From Boswellia sacra (taxonomy: Eukaryota > Streptophyta > Magnoliopsida > Sapindales > Burseraceae), in NCBI GenBank assembly GCA_013180625.2, contig SNVD02013667.1, forward strand, positions 744,001 through 808,000: a stretch of DNA of 64,000 nt. Reading direction: 5' to 3'. Within the stretch, counting starts at the first letter, position 1. The number at the start of each line of letters is the position of its first letter. Shown piece after piece: positions 1 to 10,710 of this stretch. Both the position numbers and the translations under genes were made by a program. The notes under the pieces were generated by a model. That model was not told where the DNA came from. It did not search any database and saw only the letters and a program-made list of their open reading frames with translations.

Positions 1-330
1 ATAATTTTTATATCCATCAATGGATTGTATCTCAAATATACTCAAATATACTGTAGCCAGACCTAGAAATATAAATATATTATGGGGTCATATTCTATTG
101 GTGGTCATGATAATCAGGGCAACTAAATAAGTCTAGTTGAAGGAATTGTTGTCATCGAAACTACTTACATTACACTACGCTGAAAAAACTTTTTGGTACG
201 TATTGTATAAAAAAATTCTATCATTTCCTGATCGGTGAAGAGAACTGAATTTTTTTTTCTAATGTCATAAATGACTTTTATTTCTTATTTATATATACAT
301 GCACTTACCCACTTAAAATCTATAGTTAAC

Positions 331-406
331 CGTGAAGTCGGCAAGATTATAAGACTCTCCGCTGCAGAAAGAAAAAAAATTCTTCAAAATCTTGCGGGTT
401 CATTAG
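331..406 (+). pseudogene. Relic fragment of MAPKKK-type kinase
   Basis: About 75 bases match the kinase genes downstream at 7398-7475 and 24052-24129: the part coding AVKSARLQDSSSLQKE and the start of helix C. A three-base loss, several substitutions and an A-run break the frame. No kinase homology is seen on either side. At about 408 the sequence passes straight into a copy of the subtilase upstream region. It is best read as the tail of an eroded earlier duplication unit. It encodes nothing. Homology was judged by eye. Confidence 0.7.
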
Positions 407-407
407 T

Positions 408-1018
408 TTCTTTTGTTTCCTCTGAATGGTCCAGCGAGATGCAGTGCTAATGGCTTGAAAAATAATCTTATCACAGAATCCATGTCACAGTCTTTGCTGT
501 AGTTTCCTATAAACGTAGAAGCTGCCGGCCAAGAGTTTTTTGGGCCACTCTTCAGCTCAAATCATAGAAGACAAAAATCTTAAGCCTTGGATGAGTCCTG
601 AGTAGTGACCATTAATTAATTTTACATGCATCTTGCTGAGTATAATTATATATACAAGATTATTATATAGAATAAAGAGCATTAGGGAAAAATATAAGTA
701 ACTAATCGTTTATAATCTAATCATATGAGTGACAATTGCTAGCTAGGTGTACATGCAGTCGATGTTTGGGTCCTAGAAACAAAGTATATAAAACCTATAG
801 ATCGGAGAACATGCAAGAGACATCAAAGGGGGCTCCCAGAAGCCTATCAGCAACCCTCCAACTCCAAGACAAATCGCAATTATTTCTTAGCAAGAACACG
901 TGATTGTAAGACAAGAAATAAGAAGCAGATTTATAATCCATAACACTTACGTTAATCAGACCCCTACGTTCTAGGAATAATCACCACTTCAGCTAAACCT
1001 GCACAAAAACTGATAATA

Positions 1019-1053
<35 letters not shown>

Positions 1054-1165
1054 GGAGCCCCTGGAAGTAAGATCTTTCAACAGCCATAATATCCATCACT
1101 TAGTGACCATAATTGGCCATGGGAAATACCACTCCTTCCATGTTTCTCTCTCTCTTCCATGGTGT
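408..1165 (+). pseudogene. Truncated subtilase copy: upstream region and first codons
   Basis: Bases 408-640 match the subtilase upstream stretch 2474-2700, sharing blocks such as agctgccggccaag and aatcatagaagacaaa. Bases 1050-1165 match the leader and start of the intact subtilase (2855-2945). An ATG at 1119 opens MGNTTPSMFLSLF, equivalent to MGNFTPMLLLSL of the live gene. Homology stops near 1165 and the frame soon closes, so the body of the protease is gone. The TATA stretch of the live gene is replaced here by a CA microsatellite. Probably a dead remnant of an older tandem unit. Confidence 0.7.
1017..1050. repeat. (CA)n microsatellite
   Basis: An uninterrupted run of CA dinucleotides lies just upstream of the truncated subtilase start. 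It occupies the place of the TATA-bearing stretch in the intact gene. Confidence 0.9.
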
Positions 1166-2470
1166 TTTGGTTAGTTTTTTGTTTGAATCCTGCTTGGTAG
1201 CTTTACCTTAGATGTTTGATTTGTGCTAGAAATCAAAGTTTTGTTTGTATTCTGATCCAGAATGACTAGATTTCTATTTATACAAGTTTTAGCTATAATT
1301 TATATTCAAACTCCTCTTTGTTATAGAAATTCACTAAGCTCTGTTTGTAAGAATTTTTGTTTTTAAGAGTTTATCTAAAAGAATGTTATGCAAGGTGTCT
1401 TATTATATGAGCATGTGCGTGTTTCTAATTAATTAAGTTCCGAAGTACATTTGCTTTGGAACTGTACACATAAGCATATGTATGGACAATACTATATGAT
1501 ATGTATTTTACATAAATAAAACTAGTTAATTGCTTACTGATTTTTATACCTATTATTGTTTATTGTGACTCTCTGTTCGTTGAAGTTATGGCTAAGGAAG
1601 AATTTGGTGGATTTTGGCAATAAGGTTTCTGTATTTTTTATCCTTTCAATATGTTTATAAGCCCTCTAATTAATTTCTTAATTATTATATTTTATCTAAG
1701 TGAGTAAGATGAGAGTTGCTTATTAGTAAAAATGTAGTGGATTTTTGTAAGTGGAATTTTTTATCCATGGTAAGTTTTAGTTTGTGTTAATTATAAAACT
1801 AAATATGATTGAAAATGGATTGCATCCTTTTTCTAGAAGAACTTCAATAAATTAGGCACATCATGTGCGCCATGAATTTTTTACAAGAAAAATAAAAATA
1901 AATATATGTTTTTGGTTGCTATTTGGAGGGAGAAAATTAAGAAACAAACTGTAAGAGCTGCAGCCGTATTAGATGTTTTTCGTTTATGCTTTATCAATTT
2001 TTTTTTTTAAATACAGGCACAAATTTATATTAATTAAGTTGTTTCATTGATAGACACGCCATGATATACGTTGCAACGAGTCATACAAGGAAAAATTACC
2101 TACTTGATGTTGTATAGTACTATATGCAATTTAAAGGCCTTCCGTTTTAATGACATTTTAGTCATGATCTTTTCTTTGTAAAAAGACAACCGTACTTGGT
2201 TTCTTTAAGCAAATATTTTACAGTAATCATACAATTTCATTAAGTGAAGCTTCTGCAGCTGCAATTTTGCAAAAGAAGCTCTAATGCTAGGTTCGTCAAG
2301 TCCCAAACGGTACCTCAAATCTTAGAACTATTTGACGGGCCTGAATCGACTCAGCACTACTTGATGGAACTGAATTGATCCCTTCCCTCGATTTAATCTC
2401 CAAATCTTTAAGAGTCTAGTTGGGATGCAGCCATGCATGCAGGATTGATATTGTCAGATATCATGCGCAT
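1166..2470. other. AT-rich intergenic DNA with one duplicated block
   Basis: No gene is visible. Bases about 1795-1910 are a diverged copy of a block also seen at 5440-5560, 8897-9010 and 23390-23490, and less clearly at 6790-6850. Shared landmarks are aatatgat, atggattgca and a run like gaaaataaaaataa. It marks another worn copy of the subtilase/kinase spacer. Confidence 0.6.
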
Positions 2471-2849
2471 TGGATTCTTTTGTTTCCTCCGAACGTTGCA
2501 GGAGCTTAAAAGTATATACTTCATCACCAAATCCAATGTTAACCGTCTTGCTGTTGTTTTCTATTCATGTAGCAGCTGCCGGCCAAGTCTGTTATTTTCG
2601 CCACTCTTTAACTCAAATCATAGAAGACAAAAAATCTAATAAGCCTTGGATGAGTCTTGGTGCCAGTGATGATCATTAAATTAGTTTACAGGCATCTGAA
2701 TGTTTTAAGATTGATCCCGAAACTAAAGGATCACCACTTACGCTAATAAGTAGACAAAGACTGTGATACTGAACATTGAACTTTCAAAACCTGTCGATTG
2801 ATTTCATCGATCACAGCTAGCTTTACAATGCTTTAACCGTACGTACGTT

Positions 2850-2855
2850 TATATA
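2850..2855 (+). promoter_or_regulatory. Likely TATA box of the subtilase
   Basis: A TATATA stretch lies 44 bases before the ATG at 2899, implying a very short 5' leader. The truncated copy near 1045 has lost it. Confidence 0.45.
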
Positions 2856-2898
2856 GGAGTTCCTGTGAAATCTTTCAACAGACATAGCCACCATAACC

Positions 2899-5190
2899 AT
2901 GGGAAATTTTACTCCTATGTTGCTCCTCTCTCTATCTCTCTTTTTATCAACTGTCTGCACTTTGTCCATGCAAGGAGATAGTAAAACTTATATTATCCAC
3001 ATGGACAAGTCAGCAAAGCCAGCTACCTTCTCCACTCATCATGAGTGGTACATTTCTGTACTTTCTTCCCTCTCGTCATCGGTTGGTGATGTCCCGACCC
3101 ATCTGTACACCTACAGCCATGTGATGGACGGCTTCAGTGCGGTTTTGTCGCAGAATCACCTGGATCAACTCGAAAATTTGCCAGGTCACCTTGCCACATA
3201 TCCGGAATCTTTCGGACACCTCCAGACCACCCACACCCCGACATTTCTTGGCCTTAGGAAACATAGTGGGATATGGCCTGCTGCAGGCTTCGGCAATGAT
3301 ATAATTATTGGTGTTCTCGATTCAGGAATTTGGCCAGAAAGTGAGAGCTTCAATGATAAAGGCATGCCCCCGGTGCCTGAACGATGGCGCGGCACATGTG
3401 AAGTTGGAGCTGAATTCAACTCTTCTCACTGCAACAAAAAACTGATTGGGGCACGTAAGTTCAGCAAAGGAATGGAGCAATATGGGTTGAAAATATCGGA
3501 AACAGATGACTATGATTCTCCGAGAGATTACTGGGGGCATGGAACCCACACATCATCAACGGTAGCCGGCAGTCGTGTCCAAAAAGTTGATTATTTTGGC
3601 TATGCAGAAGGAACAGCCAGTGGAATTGCGCCAATGGCTAGGATTGCCATGTACAAAGTGTTGTTCTACAACACCAGCTATGATGCAGTGGCAACTGATG
3701 TTCTGGCTGGCTTGGATCAAGCCATAGAAGATGGCGTGGATGTCCTGTCTTTGTCCTTAGCATTTTTTGAGACATCATTCGACGCGAACCCTATAGCCAT
3801 AGGAGCTTTTGCAGCCTTGAAGAAAGGAATTTTTGTTGCATGTGCAGCAGGAAATTCGGGCCCCCATTCATATACTATGATGAATGGAGCTCCTTGGATT
3901 ACCACCGTTGGGGCTGGAACTATTGATAGAGATTATGCAGCTCAAATCAGTGTAGCTGATGAAGGCCTAGACAGAGAGCTAACCGTTACTGGAAGATCTG
4001 TGTACCCAGAAAACTTGTTTGTCTCCCGGGATCCCATATACTTTGGTCGAGGAAACTATTCCAAGGAAAATTGTGATGACAACTCATTAGACCCTCAAGA
4101 TGTTGCAGGCAAGTTCATCTTTTGTGTAAGTTATGCTCCAGACGAATTGAACAGAACTGGAGCTGCTGGAGGTATCTTTAGTACAGACGGGGGACAATTT
4201 TTTAAACCCCTTGACTTCAATATGCCTTTTGCGATAGTAAACCCGCAAGACGGAGATTTAATAAAGAAGTTTATTATGAGTGCGAAGAATGCAACTGTTA
4301 GTATCAAGTTTCAAATTACAGTATTAGGCACTAAGCCAGCTCCACAGGTGGCATTCTTTTCAGCTCGAGGGCCTGATCTACGATCACCTTGGATACTAAA
4401 ACCTGACATATTGGCACCAGGGGTGAATGTATTAGCCGCATGGGTTCCGAACAGACCTTTTACACCAATCGGGGATGACTATTTACTCACTGATTATGTT
4501 CTCCTCTCCGGCACATCTATGTCATGCCCTCATGCAGCTGGCGTAGCAGCGTTGGTTAAAGCTATCCACCGTGACTGGAGTTCAGCTGCCATCCGTTCAG
4601 CAATGATGACAACAGCTAACGTTATTGGCAACGCTAATGGTACAATCGAAGACATGAGCACTGGATTTGCTGGGACGCCTCTCGATTTCGGAGCAGGCCA
4701 TGTAAATCCCAACAAGGCAATGGATCCAGGACTTGTCTATGATATTGAGGTCGAGGACTACATTAGTTACTTATGTGGATTGAACTATACAAGTCAGCAG
4801 ATTAATGTTCTCACAGGGTCATCAAATTTTACATGTGAACATGCTAATCTAGATCTCAATTATCCATCCTTTATCGTCATATTGAACAACACCAATACTA
4901 CAAGCGTCGCCTTCAAAAGGGTTTTGACAAATGTAGCTGATACTAGCTCGGTTTATACTGCGGTTGTGGAGGCTCCAACAGGTATGGAAGTTGTTGTGCA
5001 ACCTGCAACCATATCCTTTGCAGGAAAATATAGCACAGCTGAGTTCAATTTGACAGTGGACGTTCATCTGGTACCTCATGTTAATCGAATTGATGATGAC
5101 GTCGTGGGCATTTTTGGGTTTCTGACGTGGTACGAGGTTAATGGAAAGCATACAGTGCGAAGTCCCATTATGTCTGCATTTGCTCCCTAA
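2899..5190 (+). CDS. Subtilisin-like serine protease (plant SBT1 type)
   Basis: Intronless, 763 residues, the usual size for plant subtilases (S8 family). A hydrophobic signal peptide spans about residues 1-23, so the product should be secreted to the cell wall or vacuole. An I9-type propeptide covers about 30-108 (TYIIHMDKS to TTHTPTFLGL). The catalytic residues are all present: Asp141 in GVLDSGIWPES, His214 in GHGTHTSS, oxyanion Asn319 in AAGNSGP and Ser540 in GTSMSCPHAAG. A PA-like insert lies between Asn and Ser, and a fibronectin-like C-terminal domain covers about 655-760. Several N-glycosylation sequons (NYS, NAT, NTT) fit an extracellular enzyme. The sequence looks closest to the SBT1.9/SBT1.7 group, but the substrate is unknown. 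A truncated 5' copy lies upstream, and its 3' UTR is copied at 8690, so the gene was part of a tandem array. Confidence 0.95.
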   Translation: MGNFTPMLLLSLSLFLSTVCTLSMQGDSKTYIIHMDKSAKPATFSTHHEWYISVLSSLSSSVGDVPTHLYTYSHVMDGFSAVLSQNHLDQLENLPGHLATYPESFGHLQTTHTPTFLGLRKHSGIWPAAGFGNDIIIGVLDSGIWPESESFNDKGMPPVPERWRGTCEVGAEFNSSHCNKKLIGARKFSKGMEQYGLKISETDDYDSPRDYWGHGTHTSSTVAGSRVQKVDYFGYAEGTASGIAPMARIAMYKVLFYNTSYDAVATDVLAGLDQAIEDGVDVLSLSLAFFETSFDANPIAIGAFAALKKGIFVACAAGNSGPHSYTMMNGAPWITTVGAGTIDRDYAAQISVADEGLDRELTVTGRSVYPENLFVSRDPIYFGRGNYSKENCDDNSLDPQDVAGKFIFCVSYAPDELNRTGAAGGIFSTDGGQFFKPLDFNMPFAIVNPQDGDLIKKFIMSAKNATVSIKFQITVLGTKPAPQVAFFSARGPDLRSPWILKPDILAPGVNVLAAWVPNRPFTPIGDDYLLTDYVLLSGTSMSCPHAAGVAALVKAIHRDWSSAAIRSAMMTTANVIGNANGTIEDMSTGFAGTPLDFGAGHVNPNKAMDPGLVYDIEVEDYISYLCGLNYTSQQINVLTGSSNFTCEHANLDLNYPSFIVILNNTNTTSVAFKRVLTNVADTSSVYTAVVEAPTGMEVVVQPATISFAGKYSTAEFNLTVDVHLVPHVNRIDDDVVGIFGFLTWYEVNGKHTVRSPIMSAFAP

Positions 5191-5262
5191 GCCTAAGAGT
5201 TAGGACTGATCGGCAGAATTAATGTGGAAAAACACAAGTAATGCTTGTTGCTTCTCAATATC

Positions 5263-5268
5263 AATAAA
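5263..5268 (+). promoter_or_regulatory. Candidate polyadenylation signal of the subtilase
   Basis: AATAAA lies 73 bases after the stop codon. The surrounding 3' UTR sequence (from about 5230) recurs at 8690-8740, where no protease precedes it. Confidence 0.5.
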
Positions 5269-5269
5269 A

Positions 5270-7110
5270 TTAAATTATTATATTGCAGTTTGATTTTTAA
5301 TTTCCTGTTTAAATTACTTTGATATTCATGAGAAATTATTAGAATCCTTAATTAAGATTAATATTCCCTATCTTTTGGCTTATTGAACATAACTAAGCAA
5401 CCTGATCCTTTGCAAACCTGTCTTTGAGTTCAAAAATTAAAAGTAAATATGATACCATATGGATTGCAAAGCAAGAATTTTCAATGAATTAGACATCTGC
5501 AAAGAACCATGAACTTTTGAAAAGAAAATAAAAATAATTATGTATAACATAAAAATATTAATATATGTTAAACGGTAATATACAATTGGAGTTCATGATT
5601 AATAGGATTATTAAGCAAGTGTACTTTAGGTAATTTCTATTATAGAAACTACACATAACTAAGTTAAAAAGTAGATGAGATGAGTAGTGAATCACTGTCT
5701 TTGTTAAAATTGCTTACGCATATACAATTTAGAAGAAGCTTAAGTGAAATATTGTTTCCTAATTCATTTAAGAAACTGAAAGTTTTTCATTTCCTAACAT
5801 AATGAAAAAGTAGACATTTATAGGATTCTTTATATATATAAAAAAAAAAAAAAGAGGTTTAAAAAAAGAAGTTATTTGTCTTAGCTGTTATCTCCTTTCT
5901 TTCTGTTCACATAAGTTCAAAAATAATTCTTTAAAATTAACAGATCTCCATGGTTGTTGAAATACTTTTGCTATTGAGCAAAAGATTCTGATTTCATTAT
6001 ATTAATGGGTCAGTGTTTTCCAATTATCAAGACCACAACAAAAAGAAAAATAAAGTATGCGGTTCAACATCTTAGGTTATGTTTGTTTTCATTTTCAGAA
6101 AATATTTCATATTAACACATATTTATCAATACATTATAAATCAATATCAACCATAGATAATTTTTAAAATTTAAAAATTTCGAAATCAACTGTATATTCT
6201 TTCTTAATTAATTTTGAAAAACAAAAATATAAAATACAAAAATAAACACACCTTTAAAGTTTACGTAACTAAACAGCAACATTAGACTGAGAAGAAAATA
6301 TATCATGGAGGTTTACATAGAGAGGGAGTTAAAAAAATAATAATAATAATAAACCACATGAATTTTCAAAATCTAAAAAAATTTCGAAATCAATCATATA
6401 TTCTTTCTTAATTAAATTTTTGTAACTAAGCGGCAAGATTAGATTGAACAGAAAATATATCATGGAGGTTTACGTGGAGAGAGAGAGAGTAAAAAAATAA
6501 TTTAAAATAGATAAGAGAGAGATATAGGGTATAAAAGTAAAATAAAAGAACTAGAGTATATAAACACAGTGACAATTATATCGTACATAAACAAGTTATT
6601 GTAGTTTGATAGAATCAGAAATAACCAAAACGAAAATAAATAAATAGAAGGCTAGGCATTTAGCCGGGTGTTAATTAATCAAGTATAGATTAACCTAAAC
6701 TAGTCAATCACAATACATCTCTGCTTTGACTTATTGCAAATGATAAAGCAACTTGATCCTTTGCAAACCTATCTTATAAGTTGAAAATCAAAAATAAATA
6801 CGATAGCAAATGGATTGCATTTTAAATATTTTCAATAACTTTCAATTAGTGTAACATAAAAATAGTAATATAATATGTGTGGTAACATACAATTGGAATC
6901 AATTCAGATTAGAGGATTAAAAGTACAACTAATTGTCAAACTGCTTGTAAGTAATTTAGATATGGAAACTAATTAGTAAAAGTACCTTTAGAAATATTTT
7001 CTATGTAACTAAGATGAGATAAGATTACATGAAATATGATTTGGATATATTTTCTAACTCTTGAAGATAAATGAAAGTTTCCTTTACTTAACGCGCAAGA
7101 CTCATTTCAC
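5270..7110. other. Intergenic spacer between subtilase and kinase 1
   Basis: AT-rich, no gene. It contains a GTTTGTTT-ended MITE-like piece (6074-6253) and a local duplication in which a block ending in agaaaatatatcatggaggt occurs at about 6165-6320 and again at 6360-6490. It also holds the unoccupied site (around 6030) that in unit B carries the outer LTR retrotransposon. Confidence 0.6.
6074..6253. repeat. MITE-like element with TGTTTGTTTT / AAAATAAACAC ends
   Basis: AT-rich, about 180 bp, with short inverted ends. The same element is in unit B at 22771-22932, so it predates the duplication. Similar elements lie at 46683-46862 and 61984-62118. Ends are approximate. Confidence 0.4.
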
Positions 7111-7117
7111 TTAGTCA

Positions 7118-7125
7118 TATAAATA
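7118..7125 (+). promoter_or_regulatory. Likely TATA box of kinase 1
   Basis: TATAAATA lies 87 bases upstream of the ATG at 7205. It sits in a block of about 140 bases that is almost identical before kinase 2. Confidence 0.6.
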
Positions 7126-7204
7126 AGCGTATGGATTAAGTCCATTAATTCCCCACCTAAATCATATTTTGAGTACTCAAAATAATCTCTCACTATCAAA
7201 GTTC

Positions 7205-8311
7205 ATGGCGTGTGTAAACGGTGGCTTTCCTTTTCATCATCCATGCATGGAGTCGGCTCATATGCACAGCTATCGTCCTCACCAAGATCAACCATTGATG
7301 GAGATGGGGTGGATCAAGGAAAGAGTTCTCGGTAGAGGCTCATACGGTACTGTCTATCTCGCCATTCCTGTCAACCCTAACCTTCCATACTTAGCGGTGA
7401 AGTCGGCAAGATTACAAGACTCCTCTTCGCTACAGAAAGAGAGCAAAATTCTTCAGATGCTTTCGGGTTCATCAGAGATTGTGAGTTGTTTCGGGATAGA
7501 GGTAAGTTCAGAGAATGCCCTTGGTTTAGTCTGCAATCTTCTTCTCGAATATGCACCAGGAGGAACGCTCGTAGAGTTGATGAAAAGTCGCGGAGGCAGT
7601 TTGACGGAAGCCGAGATTAAGCGCCATACTCGCACTCTACTAAAAGGTCTTTGTAGCATCCATGCAAAAGGGTACGTGCACTGTGATTTGAAGCCTGCCA
7701 ATATCCTCGTTTTTCAATCACAAGAGGGAATAAATCACGTTAAAATCGCAGATTTTGGGTTAACGAAAGAACCTTCGGAGCAGTTGTTGTATGGAAATAG
7801 CTATAAGTTTAGATTTCGAGGAACGCCGGTTTACATGTCTCCTGAGTCAGTGGCGGAGGGTGAAATTCAGGCGCCTTTGGATATTTGGTCTCTGGGCTGC
7901 ACTGTCATAGAGATGTTTACAGGGAAGCATGCTATGCGATGGGTTAATGCGAAGACTTTGATGTATGAACTCACCGTCTTGAAAATGACACCGAGAATAC
8001 CTGATGCTATGTCCGCGGAGGGAAGAGATTTCCTGACGAAATGCTTTGCAACAAATCCCAGGGAACGGTGGACTGCTAGGATGCTGCTCAACCATCCTTA
8101 CATCCTTGATGAGGTAGCCACAAAAAGGCCACCGCTGATCACAACAATTCTACCACAGACTGCAACAGTACTGCCACTGCCAGCTCAGCGCAGGGTGGAA
8201 AAGGCCCAAGAAAGTCCTCTGGACTCCCTACCTCCACCGGGGTGGTGTGATTTTTCCTCTTTGGATCTGCCATCCATTTGTTATCCTGACTTGCTTAGCG
8301 TCTCCAACTAG
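7205..8311 (+). CDS. MAPKKK-type serine/threonine kinase, copy 1
   Basis: Intronless, 368 residues. The start is the ATG at 7205; an upstream in-frame TTG at 7169 extends the open frame but is not a plausible plant start, and kinase 2 starts at the same ATG. The kinase domain covers about 36-302: glycine loop GRGSYGTV (43-50), Lys66 in AVK, Glu79 in helix C, catalytic Asp161 in HCDLKPAN (a non-RD loop with Cys before Asp), Asp183 in DFG, and GTPVYMSPES in the activation segment. The short, intronless form with HCD fits the plant MEKK-like MAPKKK15-21 group, several of which act in ABA signalling. The 65-residue tail is proline-rich and carries no recognised domain. A MAPK-cascade role is inferred from the family. 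About 10 residues differ from copy 2, none at a catalytic position. Confidence 0.92.
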   Translation: MACVNGGFPFHHPCMESAHMHSYRPHQDQPLMEMGWIKERVLGRGSYGTVYLAIPVNPNLPYLAVKSARLQDSSSLQKESKILQMLSGSSEIVSCFGIEVSSENALGLVCNLLLEYAPGGTLVELMKSRGGSLTEAEIKRHTRTLLKGLCSIHAKGYVHCDLKPANILVFQSQEGINHVKIADFGLTKEPSEQLLYGNSYKFRFRGTPVYMSPESVAEGEIQAPLDIWSLGCTVIEMFTGKHAMRWVNAKTLMYELTVLKMTPRIPDAMSAEGRDFLTKCFATNPRERWTARMLLNHPYILDEVATKRPPLITTILPQTATVLPLPAQRRVEKAQESPLDSLPPPGWCDFSSLDLPSICYPDLLSVSN

Positions 8312-9365
8312 ATGGTCAACAGCTGGAATGGAAATTGCAGTTCTTAATTTAGAATTCCATATATAAGCTATATATGGCTAGGTTTCATGCAGTCTTGTAT
8401 TATCACTCATAATTGATAACTCTTATATTGGTCGAACATTTTGAGTTAAAATTTTGGGATCTTTCTTTTCTTGTGCATTTCTAAAAACCATTTGTCGTCA
8501 AATTTTAAATTCATAGAAACAATTTGCACCAATTTTGAATTATAATAGGAAACTACATGATTTAGTAACGTAAAAAATGAGGTAGTTCTTTGGTTTATCG
8601 TTGATTTAGAACAAAGGATGATAGGGTTCAATAATTTTATTAATTTCATAATATCATTCATAAACCTCCAAATCCTTGTAGCATTTGATCACAAGAAACG
8701 CTTGTTGCTTCTCAATATATAGTAATAAAGTTAATTCGTATTGCAGTTTGATTTTTAATTTCCTATTTAAATTACTTTGATATTCATGAGAAATTATTAG
8801 AATCCTTAATTCAGATTAATATTGTCATTCTATTTCGGCTTATTGTAAATAAATAAACAACCTGATCTTTCGCGAACCTATCTTTTCAGTTGAAAAACTA
8901 AAAGTAAATATGATACTATAAGGATTGCATTTTTTTAAGAACTTTCAATAAATTAGACATCTGCGAGGAATCATGAATTTTTGAAAAGAAAATATAAATA
9001 ATTATGTACCATATAAAAATATTAATAATGGTAATATACAATTGGAGTTCATGATCCATTAATAGGATTATTAAGCAAGTGTACTTTGGGTAATTTCTAT
9101 TATAGAAACTACCTATAATCAAGTTAACAAAAAGTAGATGAGATGAGTAGTGAATTATTGAGGGGGTTAAAAATGCTCACGTATATACAATTTAGAGGAG
9201 GCTTAAGTGAAATATCGTTTCCTAATTAATTTGACAAATTAAAAAATTTTCATTTCCTAACATAATGAAAAAGTTGATAGTTATAAATTTTTTTACTTTA
9301 AAAAAAAAGAAGAAGAAGTTATTTGCCTTGGCTGTTATCTCCTTTCTTTCTATTCACACACGTAC
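8312..9365. other. Spacer downstream of kinase 1 and start of unit B
   Basis: Bases 8312-8685 match the kinase 2 downstream region, though copy 2 has about 320 extra bases (25110-25430) here. At about 8690 the sequence switches abruptly to a copy of the subtilase 3' UTR. This is the head-to-tail junction. No gene is seen. Confidence 0.65.
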
Positions 9366-10040
9366 TTTTGCTTGCGTACAATGGTATAACTAGGGGGTGG
9401 CTGGGCTCCAAGCTTTTTGAGAAATTATAAATATAAAAATAAAAATAGATATTTTAATATAATATGTAAAGAAAGTTAAACACCTATACCATATTCAACT
9501 TTAAAAAAATAAGACAAAAAAATTTATATGCAATAAATAAATAATAAATTTTATGATACAATTTGAAAGAAAAAAAATCTTTAGTTTTTTTCTTCCTTAT
9601 ATTATATTTAGTTATAAAAGTTAATTATCTAAATCTCAATCCACAAAAAAAGATTTCTATGATAGATATTTCCTTGTTTTTTCTTCTTTACGATTTAAAA
9701 TTAAAGTTTTATATTATATTTTCTTTAATAATAAAGAAGTATACCATATAATTATTCAAACCATTGAAATTAAAAATAGTGCAATGCTACATCTACAACC
9801 AAATCTACAACTATCTCTTTACAATTTGAGTCAACAAAAATTCATTGGAATAGTAAAAAACAAAAATAAATAAGGGAAGTTATAATGAATAACATGGTAA
9901 TTATATCCCCAGTAAGATTTTGTTAACTCAAGTTGTAAAGAGAGTTAGTTGTAATTAATAAATTATAGATATAGTATTATTCTTAAACATTAAATATTAG
10001 CATAAAAAATTTCTGATTATGCCCCCACTCGCATACAAGT
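9366..10040. repeat. Insertion in unit B absent from unit A, type unclear
   Basis: Alignment of 5880-6030 with 9320-10090 by eye leaves about 670 bases without counterpart. The insertion begins near aactagggggtggctgggct and ends near attatgcccccactcg, loosely inverted G/C-rich ends in AT-rich DNA. That suggests a DNA transposon derivative. A MITE (9779-9983) is nested in it. Confidence 0.45.
9779..9983. repeat. MITE, inverted-repeat family 1, copy A
   Basis: Left arm acaactatctctttacaatt and right arm ttgtaaagagagttagttgt form an imperfect inverted repeat around an AT-rich centre. Ends read tgctacatctac and tatagatatagtatt. Related copies lie at 54563, 55568, 56648, 59244, 60570 and 63177. 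Confidence 0.55.
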
Positions 10041-10093
10041 TTCTCAAATTTCATATATTAATTGCTCATTGTTTTCCAATAATCAAGACCATA

Positions 10094-10416
10094 TGATGCG
10101 GAGCTTAAAATGATAGACAACAAAGTTCAATTGTGTTGATTTGATTAAATATGAATGAATAGAATAAAATGATAAAATCTAGGGTAAACAATCCCTTTTA
10201 TATACCCTAATTAGACTCAAACAATTCAAAATAAGAAAGCTTGACATGAAGCAATTATTTTCTTAAATATAATCTTAACACAAAAATGACTCAAAATTGG
10301 AAAAAATAAAAAATAAAAGACGTTGACGTCGATAGCACTGGCGCAGCGTTGGGGCACTAGACAAATGGTATAAGAGTGCCAATACTACTGGTCGTGCTGT
10401 CTATTATCCGACATCA
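10094..10416 (-). repeat. 3' LTR of the outer element
   Basis: 323 bp. In plus orientation it begins TGATGCGGAGC and ends CCGACATCA. It matches 21595-21919 plus 22695-22727 with scattered differences. Confidence 0.85.
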
Positions 10417-10710
10417 GTTCCCCTTAACTTGAAAAGAACTCGTCCTCGAGTTTGCTTATTCAGAGGATGAAATTTGAAGTAAATTAGCAAATCATTCGAT
10501 TGGTTGAACACGTATCTTTGGTCTACAAGTTTCTTCAAAGCTTGAAAATAATCCAATTGACTGGCAACTGATGTGGTCTTACTTGATCTTGCTCCACCTC
10601 CATATCAAACTTAATGTATCCTTCACAAGGAAGGAGACTAAATATCGGAACAATTTCCTTATCTTCAATGTCAACTTCTTGAACAATTTGCTTAAGGGCA
10701 AATCACACAG

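Larger units (their letters stand above)
5240..8689. repeat. Tandem duplication unit A (kinase 1)
   Basis: This block, from subtilase 3' UTR through kinase 1 and its downstream spacer, is repeated head-to-tail as unit B from 8690. Corresponding landmarks are 5245/8700 (gcttgttgcttctcaata), 5880/9325 (ctgttatctcctttctttct), 6010/10070 (gttttccaat), the kinase coding regions, and 8663/25976 (aaacctccaaatcc-like). Removing the insertions from unit B leaves about the same 3.4 kb. Spacer identity is lower than in the coding region. Confidence 0.8.

Noticed and set aside
2433..2679. Two overlapping short open frames before the subtilase
   Set aside because: They cover upstream sequence that is duplicated at 408-640, where the frames are not conserved.
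7169..7204. N-terminal extension of kinase 1 (380 residues)
   Set aside because: The extra 12 codons begin with TTG, not ATG. Kinase 2 lacks this extension and both share the ATG that gives 368 residues.
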